From NCBI GenBank assembly GCA_000181795.3, contig CM012954.1, forward strand, positions 1,534,014 through 1,598,013: DNA of 64,000 bases, read 5' to 3'. This document shows, in pieces, positions 33,217 through 45,931 of the stretch. How positions within the stretch are numbered: the stretch's first letter is position 1; the number at the start of each line of letters is the position of its first letter. This DNA is from Trichinella spiralis (Eukaryota; Nematoda; Enoplea; Trichinellida; Trichinellidae). The position numbers and the translations under genes were made by a program. The notes beneath the pieces are model-generated. The model ran no database searches. It saw only the letters and a list, made by a program, of their open reading frames with translations, and was not told the DNA's origin.

Positions 33217-36200
33217 CCACATTCGATCAACATTGATCGAAACACAAACCGCCATTTTACGTCACCTTGACCTGAATTTATCCAATTTCATCGTAAGCGA
33301 TTATGGTAAATTGAATTTTTCTTTTTATTCTTATTCTTTAATATTGAAAAAAGAAGAAGAAAGCCGCTTTTTCTCAAGTGCTCATTTTCGACGACTCGCT
33401 ATTGAAAAAATAATAATTATAATAATAATAATAATGAAATTCTTCTTCCTAGAAGCATTAACAACAAACTACATAACAACAGCAACGATGATAATAATAA
33501 TAATAATAAATATTATTAATAATAACAGATGTCTAAACAATGCTAGTGCAGTGTAGTAGAAATCAGATCTGTCGATAACAGTTTCCAGTTCCAGCAAGCT
33601 GATTGAATGCTATGCTGATATGGGCTAGCTTCATTTTTCAATGAATGAGAATCATTGTTGGGTGTTGTTGTTGTTGCTTCTGCTTTTTCTTATAGCTGCT
33701 GTTGCTGCTGCTGCTGTTGACCAGTTGCGTTCTTGAAATTACACTTTCAGATGAAAAGAAAAAGGAAAAAATGAAACAGCATAAATCTTCAACTCTCCAT
33801 TTGCCATGCGCATTTATATTTATAAATTTGAACACACTTCAATTTCAATAACTGAACAGAAGAAGCATGCGCTTGGACTAGCGCGGCTGACGCTGCAATT
33901 TCCAGCCAGATGTATATGTGTGTGTATCCATTCGCCTGCTTCGCCTCCATTAATTAGCTTTACACTTGTTACACTTTTCCAAAATGAAGCTTGGTTAAAA
34001 AAAATTTCCACAAATAATTTTACATCAATCTTCTTATCCAAATATAGGGAGAGCATTATTGTTATTGTGATTATTATTATTACTGTTGTTGTGATTATTC
34101 AAATTTCCAAAAAAAAATGCATCTCAAGCTCGTCGCTTGAAAAGATAAAAAAAGACAGTTTTGTTGCTAGTTATCGATCACTGTTGTTGATGTTGTTGCA
34201 TGTTTGAAAAATCGTGACGACTGCAATTCTAATTTTATACAAGCAAAACAATCAAACCAATTGAACCAGCAAAACATCAAAGCTAATAAATTTGAAAATT
34301 AAAAAAAAATTTCCAATCAACAACAACACGCTATAGAATAATACACTATAAATGATGATGACGACGACGATGCGTCGATGAGGAGGATGTATGTTGTAAA
34401 ATTGTTCGCAAGGTCTGAAATTAAGCAAAATACAAATAGACAATTTTTGAAAGCTGGAAAATAAAGCTGAAAGAGAATGATAGAAATTATTTTGCATAGC
34501 TGGCCGTTCGTATGCATGTATGTATGTATGTTTGTTTGTTTATTTGCCTCCTGAAATTTAGTTCGTACGCGCGCGTCAATGGAGTAACAAGTAGATGCAG
34601 CAGTGCTTGCGCTACATGACCTTTTCGCCCCGAGTAACTTATATCTATCTATCTAGCCGGCTAGCAGCGTTGAAATTTGAATTGAAACGCGCATCCAAAA
34701 CCAGCGCAGCGAACAATTAGTTCGGTCGTCTATGGCCAATGTTCAAATATTGAAAATATCCCGCAAACTGACTTCCTGATGATGATGGCAATGAATCACA
34801 CCAACATCACACACCATCAGCCCAGCTGAGCAGTGCCGGGGAACAATAATCTGCAGCAGCAGCACTTGCACACTAAGCTAAAGCTGGCTGAATATATGCA
34901 TTTATTCGACGGGATTTTTATTGACAAGCTCTTGGCTGCGCGAACGCGTTTGTCAATCAGTACAAATTTGCAAAGCCGGCCAGAGGAGTCGGCCCAGGCT
35001 ACGATAGATCGAGAGGACAGTGAATGAAATTACGGCCGACGGAAAAGCGGTCCGATTCTTTTCTTTCAATTAACTCGAACATGACAACAGAATGAATGTT
35101 CAATGCCACACCCGAGGCGCGCATCCACCGTTTAACTATACTACTAACAACAACTGCCAACCAATGTTAAAGAAAGAAAGAAACTGCTTCAACAAAAATA
35201 TGACTACTTTGAACAGCATTCAATAAACAATAATCATTATAATAAAGCGACACTTTCCTAGAGTTTCTTTCTCACATGAATACACAAAATAGACTAAAAA
35301 GCAGCAGTTATTTTTAAAATGTTCTTTCTTTCTTTCTTTTTTGTTAAAATTTCCAAAAAAAAAAAACAAATAAAATCATCCCCCTTTCAAGATATATTAT
35401 TATTATATACACGTGTATATAGGCACACATGTGTGCGCATCATGCATGCGCGAACAAGTAAGTATAATATTATATATAGTCGTTGGTTGTTAGCAATCGT
35501 TCTATTCTTTGAGCGCCACTTTTCCAATCAAATCCTCTTTCTTGCAGTCCTGCTGACGTCAGTCATATAATTGAGACGTGCGTTTCAACTTATATCTCTC
35601 CCTCTCGCGCTGCTATATAGCTCGCCACAAAGCAGGCGGCGCCCAATCAGAGACGAATCGCTTTTTGTTGTTGCCTCGACGGGCCAGGGAGTGGACAAAC
35701 AGCGCGCACAGCCAAAAGCTAACCGAAATAATAAATGATGAAGCAAAATTAAAAATCAACCAACCAAACAAACAAACAAACAGAAAAGAAGAGAAGAAAA
35801 ATAAAGTTGAAGAATTTTCACGATGAAATAGATAAATAAATATGGCGAAAAACGTTTAATTCAGTTATAAATCTCAACAAGGCATACACAAACGTACAAG
35901 ACAAAAAGATAATGCTCCGAACGAAAAGAAAAAAAATGAAGAGCAAAAACAAACCAAAAAGAGAGAGAGAGACAGAAGATGATAAAAAAGAGGAAAAACT
36001 TCAAATATATATAATGTCATTCTAGACGGTTAAATGCAAAATACGGCCATCAGCAGTACGAAAATAGAAGATTTTTTTTTAAAAAGTCAGGCATGTGCAA
36101 CACCACTGGCTGCGTGCCTCAACAACATATAATAATGTGAATGATCAACACCGTCGAAGGAAAAACTGCCTCCTCTGGTCAGAAACAACAGCCCAAACTT

Positions 36201-36459
36201 CAAATCTCATCACTTTTCCCAAATGCATTTACGATTAAAATAGCATTTTGTTTGTTTGTTTGTTTGTCCGTTTTGAAAAGCGTCGTCCATTTACGTACAA
36301 ATAAAAGGAGCATAACAAAAACAATAACGACTCATTGTAACAGTAAAAAATGTTTTTTTGCGCTTCAACACACTAAGATATTAGTAATAATAATCAATGG
36401 AGCGAGCAGTAGAAAAAAAACAGCGCCAAGGCCCAAAATTGAACGTTTATCATTGTTAC

Positions 36460-37290
36460 AGAAGGAGCAAAAGAGAAATGAGTGAGAGAAGAGAAAAACG
36501 CATTTTCATGCCGCGCGCAAAAGGGAACAGGGGGTGGGGAGGGGCAGATGGGAAGAGAGAGCAAGCGAAAGAGATACAGATACAGAGAAATAGAGAACAG
36601 ACAGAAAGAGAGAGAGAAAGGGGGAAGGGGAATATGTGTGCGGAACATAACACAGGGACAGACAGACGGACGGTGGAGCAAATCGATTCCTATGGAAATT
36701 GAATGGCAGAGACTAGAACGCAGAGAGACAGAGAGAGAGAGAGAAAGACACAAACAGAGAGAGATAAAGTAATAATATACATAGACAATAGAGAAAAAAG
36801 GAATGAATAATAACAAAAATATATAGACTAGCAGTTTTTGTCAAATTTTGGGCTCGAGGCTCATTTAAATCTCGAGACTGCATTTCATCTGATGTTAAAA
36901 GTGAAACAGACTCGTCTACACTCAGAACACATTAAAGTTATATGTTATTTTTAAAAAAATGAATAAAAATAACGTAAATGCAAAAACAAAAAAGCCAATA
37001 TGAGAGAGTAAGAGGAAGAGAGAGGGGAGGGGGGAAGAGAAAAAGAAAAAAAATCAGAGAAACAGAGAGCGAGTAAGAATGTGCGTGTGGAGAGAACAAG
37101 CAAACTGCAACGCGTACCGAAGAAAATCGATCGAAAGCTGAATGGCGGACGCGAATGAAAACGCATATTTGAGTAAATTGGCAGTACGACACACCACATA
37201 TACACATAAAAACTGAGAGAAACAGAAAGAGAGAGAGAGAGAGAGAAGGAGAGGGAGACGGGAAAAGAGAGAGAGAGAGAAAGAGTAAGT
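36460..37290 (+). repeat. Purine-rich (GA/GGAA) low-complexity block
   Basis: The plus strand is almost purely G and A over long stretches, notably 36460-36640, 36720-36780, 37000-37070 and 37215-37285, with GAGAGA and AGAGGGGA runs. The mirror symmetry of the runs would allow triplex (H-DNA) structures. Long frames read from it on either strand are artefacts. Confidence 0.85.
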
Positions 37291-38039
37291 GTGTGTGTGT
37301 GTGCGTAAAAGCAAAAGAAAATGAATATTCTCTACAGCGAAAAATTATCATCACAATTTTCATATTTTAAAAAGAAAAACAACATAATCTGTACAAATTC
37401 AAAAGATGAAAGAACAACATTTGGAAAAAGAAAAAAAATTTTTGTTCTTCTAACTATAAACATATGCACTCATAGAACTCTATAAATGGAAAGCAATTCA
37501 ACAAGCCTCATGCGATCGATGAGCCGAGAAATGATGACTTCAAAACACGTAGTATATAGCTAGAAAGACTTTTGCACAGAGAAAATGAAAAAAAATTACT
37601 TTGACCACCGCAATTGATAAAAAGTAAAATCTACTGCCGCCGTCAGATGTTGTTAGCATTCGATATACATATGAATTTCACGTCACATGCAAAACTTGAA
37701 CAATAAAAGAACTGTCGAAGAAGGGAGCAATAGAATAGAAAAGAAAAAGAAAAAAGCTGCGTCGTCGAACAAAAATACAAAATGAGCAGCAACAGCAGCA
37801 GCATTCACAAACAATGTACAGTTTGTAAAAATTAAAATTAGACGCCTTTCTTCTTTTAAATTCCCCTGGCTTTTTTATATGTCTCTCCTTCTCCCTCACT
37901 TTTCTCTTTCTCTCTCTCTCTCTTTCTCTTATTGAATAATAAAATGAAAATAGATTATACTACACAAAATATGAAAAAAGATCACAGACACATACTGTCG
38001 CTTTGTGGTGCTGCGTGCAGAAGAAGACTGTTCTGTCGG

Positions 38040-39151
38040 TTAGTTCCAAATTTTGAGAAAACTATCCCAAGAGCCTGTGCAGACGGCCATTCCATCTTCG
38101 GTGACGCCAAGGCAGCTGACGCGATTGTCGTGACCAGCCAACACGCCGGAGCGTTCTTGCTGCATGCTATCCCAGACGTTGCAGTTGAAGTCGTCGTAGC
38201 CGGCAAAAAGAAGCCGGCCAGACTTGCTGAAAGCGACCGACGTTATACCGCAGATGATGTTGTCGTGGGAATACATGGCCAACTCTTGGTCGGCTCGAAT
38301 GTCGAACAGGCGACAAGTGGCGTCGTCGGAGCCAGTGGCAAATGCGAAACCGTTCGGAAAGAACGCCACCGCATTGATATCCGACTCGTGGCCAGGGAAC
38401 GTCTGCTTGCACATGCCGTCGCGTATGTCCCACAGCTTTGCCGACGCGTCGCAGGCGCCGGAGACAAACGTACGCATATCCGGCGACAGGCTCAGCGACA
38501 TCACATCGCCCGTGTGACCAGTGAAGGCAGTGCACTGCTGACCTGTCTCGATATCCCAAAGTGCGCTGTTGAGGAAAAAGCGGTGAAAAATTAATAAGTT
38601 AAAAGTAGAAGAATAACAACAGTGAAAAAAAAACAATTTTCACAATTTCCTCACCATGTCATATCGCCACTAGAGGTGACAATCTGATTGTCGTCCAGAA
38701 AGCGACAGCAGGAGAGATAGCCGGTGTGGCCGGGTAGTTCGCGCGAGACCCGGACGTTGCCTTCGCGCGTTTTCAGCGAGTAAATGCTGCAAATATTGTC
38801 CAGTCCTCCGCAGGCGACGTAGTTACCACTGGGCGCGTAGGCGCAGGTCATCACCCAGCTGCTGCGCAACGGGATCGCGTGCACTTTGTTCGTCGTGTAA
38901 GAATCCCAGACAATTAGCTTGCCGTCCTGGCTAGCTGAGACCAAATTCCGGCTGTCCGTTGCCCAGTGCATGGCGTAAATTTTGGCCAAATGGCCACGCA
39001 AAGTGCGCCTGGTGCGCATCTGAATCCGACCGATCGGCTCCATCGATGCCGCAACCGCGGCCAGGGTAGTGTCGTTGGCCGCTTTGCGCGCCTCACGGAT
39101 TTGACTTTTCAACTGCTCTGCCTCTTGGCGCAGCGCTTCCAGTTCGCTCAT
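38040..39151 (-). CDS. gpb-1: Heterotrimeric G protein beta subunit, 2 exons, 340 aa
   Basis: Binds G gamma tightly and cycles with G alpha below heptahelical receptors at the plasma membrane. Exons on the minus strand are 39151-38655 and 38565-38040, giving exactly 340 residues, the universal G beta length. An N-terminal coiled coil ([20 protein letters not shown]) contacts G gamma. Seven WD repeats follow, with [37 protein letters not shown] across the splice junction, [27 protein letters not shown], and the C-terminal SFLKIWN. The sequence is nearly identical to metazoan and nematode G beta-1. An acceptor-like AATTAG lies 10 bases before the ATG. The coding region is markedly more G+C-rich than its flanks. 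Confidence 0.98.
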
Positions 39152-39870
39152 GATTTATACTAATTTTCCAGCGAAACACACACAGACACACACACTCCAG
39201 CTAGGCTAGCTAGCTAGGAATTAAACCACACCGTTGTTGGGTGCGGGCAAGGCTCCCAAGCACGCTCTTCTTCCTTATCTTCGTCTACTTCGATGTAGCT
39301 TCTTCAGCTGCTCAATGGATGTTTATTTCTCTTTTTTTTTATTTTTCTTCTTCTCGATTTCTTCTCTATCTCTACCAACCACTCTCGCTCTATCTCTACA
39401 ATCCTCGGTCTCGGTGTTTGTCTCTATGTCTGACTCACGTCTTCTTCTTCTTCTTTGATGCTTCACAACAATCTGCTTTTGTTCCAAAACAGCGCGCTTT
39501 TCAGCTTGTTCGCTTGCTTGTTCACTTTCGCCTTGAAAAGCTGCTGCTTTTTTCAAAAAAACAAATAAACAAGAAAACAAAAACACTGCTCAAGTGCTCA
39601 AAGCCGACTACACAGGGCAAAGCAGACCGCTCTACGGAACGTGTGTAAACGCGCGCGGTGACTGCTACACTCCTCGGCGACCGGCACGGCGTCGGCTTGG
39701 ATACATCGGCGCGAGAGAGAAAGAGCAAAAAAAAGAAGAAGCCGGCGCTTCAGACGCGGCCGGCGGATCTCCGGCGTTCACAAAGACCTGCAACGTGATA
39801 GGGCCGCACAGCGGTCGCCGCACGATGACGATGTTTTCCCATTTAATAACTTGAACGTCAATATACTGTA
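39152..39870 (-). promoter_or_regulatory. 5' region of the G beta gene
   Basis: G+C-rich, CpG-containing DNA directly upstream of the G beta start, with a pyrimidine/purine tract (39300-39460) and CA repeats near 39178. Beyond about 39870 composition drops abruptly to AT-rich. This contrast suggests the promoter and 5' UTR of a housekeeping-type gene; no specific element can be named. Confidence 0.4.
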
Positions 39871-42800
39871 ATGTTCAATTTCGTCGATAACACTTCATTT
39901 GCAATTTAATTTTTTTGATTGCATAAAAATGTTCTATATTTTTATCTGTACCTATTTTAAGCTTTTTAACTTTTCATTTCTATTTAAATTTTTCCATTCA
40001 ATTTTAACAATCAGGATACTGTAATAATACAAATTGACATTTTACTGGGTGAAAAAAGTAATTGTTCAGAACATTCTCACCTTTAAATTATAAATAAAAT
40101 TTACTTGTCGAGTTTTTCAATAAGATATGCTTTTTTATTTATTTATTTAAATCAACTTTAAGTTAAATTGTTCAACTTGTTTACAAAGTAGGAGTAGAAT
40201 TAAATCAGTTAAAAGAATACAATTTGTTTTGATTTTATCCATTTTCGTAAATTTTAAACTTTCGCTGAAGTAAATCAAACACCGTAGTTTTCAATCAACT
40301 TGGTTGACTGTAATTTCGAGCTATTATTTGCATCGTGAAAATCAAGCGTTATTGATGTGAAACTTCTTTTTCTGTTGCAAAAGTTCAAGTTGATGTTAAA
40401 AGATTTTTCTTTTATTTTTAGTTTTGCTTTTTTCTAATTTTATTGACAGCTGAAACTGCATTTGAAGAAAAAAAATTATTCATAGATTATGAACGAAAAA
40501 CGTACGACAATTCCAACCAATCGATTTGTGATTGAGTAGTGGATGCTTTTGGATGTTGTTTGCAACAAGAGTAGCGCGACGTTTCTCGCCGGGCTTTGAA
40601 TCGATTACAATTTTTGAAAGCTCGTAACGTTCAACGAGCGTATATCAATGTGCGGTTTTTATTTCTACTAACCCACATCTGTTTACGTAAACGATACAAT
40701 TGAAATGTCGTTTTTTGTCTTAGTTGAGGTGATAACGTTGAATTGACAGCAGAAATGATTAAACGACCTTCTAAATATCGACATTTTCCACTGCGTCACT
40801 CAAACACATGAATCACATCTTTCCCAAAATTACTGTAAATAATTTTTAAAAAAGCACGAGCAAAGTACAAATGCACCTAATATTCAAATACCAAATACAT
40901 GCATATGCAGATGTTAATAAGAAAAATACAGCATATTATGATAATGCAGCACTTACCTTTGTTCACATTCAACGTTTGTGACATCCAAAGAACAATTTGA
41001 ATTATTACAGTATACCTATTTTAATTGATAAATTTTTATCTAATTTAGAAAAGGAAAAAGAAAGATAAATTTATAGAAGATATCAAGATTTTTCTGTTTA
41101 AAAGAATAAATTATAAAAAAAACGGCTTGCTTTACAATTAGTAGGCCATTTTTCTGTTACAGTCAAGTAGTGATTATTTTCAACTTTTCACTGTAAGAAC
41201 ATTTTTTAAATTTTGAACTGTTTCACTTTTTGTTCTGTTGAAGAAAGAAGAAAAAGTTAACATGAACCATAATAATATTATTAATAGTAATGATAATAAT
41301 GGGACAACAATTGCTACGTGTGTGTTCTGAAGATCATCGACGAGCAGTTGCTGTTGCGTCAGAGGACACTTTGACCGAATTTTTTTAAACGACATCGGGT
41401 CATCTAGTGCTTGTTGATAGCCAATTATTTTTTGTGTCAACAACAGTCAACAGGGGGGGTCGAAATAAAAATGGTCTTTTTCTTCCGGACAATTGACAAG
41501 CACAAAAGTGAAACATGAAAAGAAGAAAGCAGAGTAAATACGACCTGCCACTTTGCCCCCCCCCTACAATGCTTTCATGTAGTAAAAATAAAAATGTATC
41601 CTTTGCTTGTATCAATTTTCTTTTCCGCATTATAAATCAGAAAAAAAGTGAAATTTCAAATTATCACACACAAACACAAATAACAGTTTACCCATGCACA
41701 TCCAGCTTTCACAGTTAATTGAAATTGGGTTTAAAGTATTCTTTTCTTTTGTAAATAATTGCAAAATTCCCAACAAATACAATGGAATAATAACTATTAT
41801 TGACATCAAGTGGAAGATTGGTGAAAATTTTTTACGCAAGCTAAACTCGTCAGTGGAAGAATTGAACCGTGGACGTCTTGAAACGCGACTCCGTCGTTCA
41901 TTCAATATGCAAACATGGCACAAGCTTTTGTTTCATGCCAAAAATGTGCACGCGGCAACCTTTGGCAGCTTTATCAACAGACCCAGGGCACGTTTGGCCA
42001 TTTTGCAACGCAATATCCGACCGGGTCGTCGACGTTTTCACAATTGAAATTGCAATTGTCAATTTTTCAATTCAATTTTCACCTTGATATTTCTAGCTTT
42101 GTTTGTTTAAAGCATGCTGGTTTTTATTCTTTTCCGAGGAAGTGCAAAAATTCCATTTCCAATTATTCCCACCAAAAAAGGAAGAAGATTCACGTCCAAG
42201 CACAGTCGGCGGCTATGCTGGGTTCTAGCAAAGAACAGATTATATTTGGTTCAACAGTATTTTTCAAAAGTCTATTTAAACTGAGACATAAGTGTGGAAT
42301 AATAATTAATTTTTACTTAAAAAATAATTACTTTTAAGAATTATTCTTAACCGTTATTTTTTTACGATAGCGCCAATTGTGCTAATTAGGTATTCAAAAA
42401 GAAAACTGTTTCTTAAAAAATAAAATAAATCAATATTACTATTTTTTAAATTAAAAAATAAAAATTTTTTTAATCGGGATCATTTCAGTTTTTTTAAATG
42501 AATGAAAATAGTTCATCAGCAACAATTAATTGCTTTTCAACAATTGCTCAGTATGGATGTTTATCAAAGTAAATAAATTTTCAATTAAAAATTAACCATG
42601 CGGTAAATACTAAAGAATAAAAAAATTTTTTTCTTTTCTCATTATCATGTGATAATTGAATTTATCAATCAAGTTGATTAATGAATACAGTAAAAATTTA
42701 CTGTAAATAAATGTAATTCAAAAAAAGAAGAGTCAGTGGCCACGTAGCGTTTTTGAAAAAGTGTCTGTTCAATTTTCAATGTACCAAATGTCGAGTATGC

Positions 42801-44660
42801 AGGTGCGTGAATGTGTCCCGATTTCGCAGTTCATCATTTGCCATTCAACAGCGTTCGTTTTCCAAATTTATTCATACCAAAGCGAGTAAGTATGGAAAAA
42901 TTAACAAAGCGTTGCTATTAATAATTACGGTCAATTATTTGTCATTATGATCGATTAAAATTTCAAAAATGTCTCACTTAATTAGGTCAAAAAATGAACT
43001 AAAAAATGTCAAATTTATTTTTGATTGTATTCACTGATTAGAGATGATAAATTTGGTAATGTTTTTTTGGTGAATAAGCGAAGAAGGGGAAATATTAATT
43101 TTTCATTCAATTATTGATGCGTTGGGATGTTTGGGTTGAAGATCAAATTTCTTGACCGTTTCGGCGGGACAAGATGTTTCTTGTCTTGCTTGTCTTCTTC
43201 CTCTGAGTTGGATCTGGTGAATATGTTTTACAAGACAATTGTCAATTTTATTGCGACAACGCTGACACTTTCGGCTCGTTGCTTCTGCACAGACGGCTCG
43301 CACCGTTCACTTCATCATTCACTAGACGATTACGGGCTTGGATAAAATCCGATTTTGATACGCTTGTTTGGCAACAATTTGTCCTACCCGACCCGGCTCA
43401 TCCAACTGGAAACTGCCCGGCACCTGTCCACTGTAGCCCACTCTTTTTCTTTATATACACATACATACATGCATGTATGTATTTTTTGAAATTCAAATTA
43501 CAACGCCACGTGGGCGGGGTCTAGCTATGGCTCGTCCTTCATTTGGTCGACGATGACCGTTTGTTGGCCATTACGACCTGACAGCTGCAGTGCGACAATT
43601 AGCCGTCTATGAATAACGACCGGAAGATGCTTGTGATCGATCGGTAGACATTTCTGTAACATGGCAACTGATCAATGCCGAGCCAGTTCATGAAAAACTT
43701 TCATTCTATAGCAAATGTTATTTTTACCGTTTGTTCTGTTCTGGTCTGTAGTAAAATTCATTTGCCTACAGCTTCGTGAAAATTATTCAAATCTGTACAA
43801 TTTTCACAACATCTGCCTGCTGTCATTTGCGTATTTTACAATTCGTTCTAGTGGTACAAAATGAGCAATAGTTGCAAATCGTTATTTTATGCGATTATGT
43901 TACAATATTCAATATCTCTAATTGGCTAATGTTGAGCGTTTCATATTATTAATTATTCCAAAGTCAACATCTGTCGCATCTTTTTGATCATTGTCGATTG
44001 AATATAATTGGAAGGGGTGGGGAAAGAGGAGGAAAATCAAAAAATTATGAAAATGCATAAAAAACCGGTCCTTTGTTCAAGTGGGCGTTGTTGTTGTAGT
44101 TGCCAGCCCAGCCAGTAGTAGTGATAGCAGTGTGCAGCATTCCAAAAAGTAAATTGTCAGTCGTATCATGACGGTTGCTGCTGACCCGTCTGGTGATGAT
44201 TGGAATTTTTTGAGCATTTTAACTGAGAATCAGCGTGCGTTGGTTGGTTGGTTGTTGTTTCTTTTGGCGTTTGGAAATTTGAATAATAATAAAAAACTTG
44301 ATTTTCACTTTCATCACCAATCATCGATTACCATCGACTGACTTGTCGGCCAAAAGTGAACCGCGGAATTGAGTGGGCGGCTTGGGGGTGAAAAGTGTTC
44401 AACGGTTGTGTGTGATTGGTCAATTGTCGGCCAAGGTGCCCGTCCGGCTACAGCGCACGTCACCTGGGCGACCGACCGCGCCGCAGCTCATTGCTTATTC
44501 CGGACCGATTGTGCATGCGCTTGCTTGTCCAAGGGGAAAAAGCGCTTCTGCTTTTCAGGCGATGATAAATTAATTCACTGTCGGCTTAATTGTCGCTTGT
44601 TGTTCGAAATTACAGAATCGACCTTGATTATAATAGAGTCCGACTGCGGTTGTCCAGATT
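39871..44660. other. Intergenic region with a few weak open frames
   Basis: Mostly AT-rich to about 42.7 kb, then mixed. A 117-codon frame from ATG 41694 to 42047 is the longest and is listed separately. A short exon-like piece near 42831-42889 (SSFAIQQRSFSKFIHTKAS, ending at a GTAAGT donor) could be the first exon of something. A 72-codon frame at 43127 and others at 44.4 kb have no recognisable homology. Confidence 0.4.
41694..42047 (+). CDS. Hypothetical short protein, 117 aa, doubtful
   Basis: An uninterrupted ATG-to-stop frame whose second half is basic and protein-like (WKIGENFLRKLNSSVEELNR, then GRLETRLRRSF and RPRARLAILQRNIRPGRRRF). The first half, with isoleucine-rich AT stretches, could be intronic; an AAG acceptor near 41811 could begin a true exon. 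No domain is recognised. It may be chance. Confidence 0.2.
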   Translation: MHIQLSQLIEIGFKVFFSFVNNCKIPNKYNGIITIIDIKWKIGENFLRKLNSSVEELNRGRLETRLRRSFNMQTWHKLLFHAKNVHAATFGSFINRPRARLAILQRNIRPGRRRFHN

Positions 44661-45171
44661 CGTCATCTTTTGCCTGTTTGTTTGTTTGTTTGTTTTCATT
44701 GGCTTTTCATCTTTTCTGTGTGTTTTTCCTCTTCATCCCTCTGGTACGGATCCATGACCATCGTACCGAATCTGCTCACTGTAAGATTTGTCGGTCCGGC
44801 CTCAGTGCTTGGACCCTTGTTGGCAAGTCGACTGGGCCACTTGCAACGTGCCAAATCCGAACAAGTGCCAGATGACCAAGGGATTTCTTCTTGCCAGTCG
44901 GCTTTGTGCTCTTTGCACGTCTACTCTGAATCGTATTGTTGGTGCTTGTGCTTCGGGGCTTGCCTTAGGCGGAGGTATCGTCCGGCACGTTGCCGTTCAA
45001 CGTCCAACAACGACCATTATTCATTTCATTTGCTCGCCCACTTTCTGCTCCTTTCGTTGGCCATTGTAGCGCGTAAGTGAAACGAATAATTTTATTTCGT
45101 TTATTTGTTTGTTTTTTCTTCCTCTTCTTCTTCTGTTATATCATTTATTTTAAACTTTCTCGTATGTGGAG

Positions 45172-45931
45172 ATATTTTATTCAAATTTTTTCAATGCTCT
45201 GAACTTTTGGAATGCGCTGGCGTAGCAGGAATTTTTTCTGCTCATTTCGATCCATATAATAGATTGACAGCTTTCATGCTTTGTGTCTGTCTACCAATTG
45301 TATTTCAAAGTAAATAACAATTGATTCGATGAGTCAGAAGAATTGAAAATGACAAAACCTTTACAAAACTGTGAGCACCCCTTCTAATGATCTATTTAAT
45401 TGTCATTTTGACATTTTTTTAAATTTTTATTTCCCTATGAAAGTTTGCTTAGTTGGTTGAGAAGTTTTGTTGAAAAATAGTCTCCTTTTCACGCAAGCGA
45501 CGGTAACGAAGCGTGTCAAGAAGTTGGCCTTCTTCTGCCAAGTAGAAATAATGAAAAAATAAAATAAATAAATTAATATATCTATCTATCTATCTATCAT
45601 CACTGGATGACCGTGTTGTTGATTGGTTAACCTTTAATTTTAAATTGTTCGTTGTTAATAGTTGTCACTTTGCATTTTTTCAGACCTGTACAGATCGTTA
45701 GCCGTCTACATTCTGGGTGCCGAGAGAAGAAGTTTGTGGTTTTTCCAATCGCCTCCACTATTTTTAACCCTTGTATTATACTTTGGATGGTCGTGGCAGT
45801 TTGTCAAAGTGGTCGGTAAGTGAACAGCATTCTTCTTGTAAATGCCATTTCATTCTCTCTTTCTCCGCGCGAGATATTCTTTTTCCAAATTAGCTGGCTT
45901 GTTGTTTGTGTTGCATTTTTGTGTAAGGTAG
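45172..45931 (+). CDS. Multi-pass membrane protein, C-terminal exons (Frag1/DRAM/Sfk1-like?)
   Basis: Three junctions chain in phase: 45172-45309, 45684-45815, 45894-45931 with a TAG stop. A further exon probably ends at 45072 before GTAAGTG. Readable protein: FKFFQCSELLECAGVAGIFS, AHFDPYNRLTAFMLCVCLPI, LYRSLAVYILGAERRSLWFF, PPLFLTLVLYFGWSWQFVKV and VAGLLFVLHFCVR. At least three hydrophobic segments are present. The order 'helix with Glu, short loop with an acidic residue, next helix' recalls the Frag1/DRAM/Sfk1 (PGAP2) group of lipid-remodelling membrane proteins, but this is only a resemblance. The N-terminal exons (44.4-45.07 kb) could not be resolved; three frames compete there. The last exon could also splice on at a GTAAGG just before the stop. 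Confidence 0.35.
45581..45599. repeat. (CTAT)n microsatellite in an intron
   Basis: About five CTAT units lie in the intron of the multi-pass membrane protein gene. A (TGG)n tract of about eight units lies further on at 46507-46531, between this gene and the EGF ligand. Confidence 0.85.

Larger units (their letters stand above)
29863..38039. other. 8 kb gene-poor region with simple repeats and purine tracts
   Basis: No gene could be built here. The first kilobase is AT-rich. From about 30.8 kb G+C rises and many microsatellites appear. A minus-strand frame at 31148-30789 stays open for about 120 codons and is reported as a finding. Purine-rich GA blocks fill about 36.4-37.3 kb, and pyrimidine tracts about 37.87-37.93 kb. 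Other long frames in 36.4-37.3 kb are translations of GA/CT repeats. The position upstream of UBL4 and downstream of G beta leaves room for regulatory DNA or an unannotated non-coding transcript. Confidence 0.45.

Noticed and set aside
36394-37363. Open frames of 60-141 codons on both strands
   Set aside because: They come from purine or pyrimidine repeats (Ser/Leu/Phe or Glu/Arg/Lys runs) and are open in several frames at once.
38167-38594. Long frames inside the G beta exons on both strands
   Set aside because: Shadows of the G+C-rich G beta coding sequence.
41180-41443. 88-codon minus-strand frame with an apparent transmembrane helix
   Set aside because: The hydrophobic run is a translation of an ATT/TAA repeat. 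There is no homology and the composition matches the surrounding non-coding DNA.
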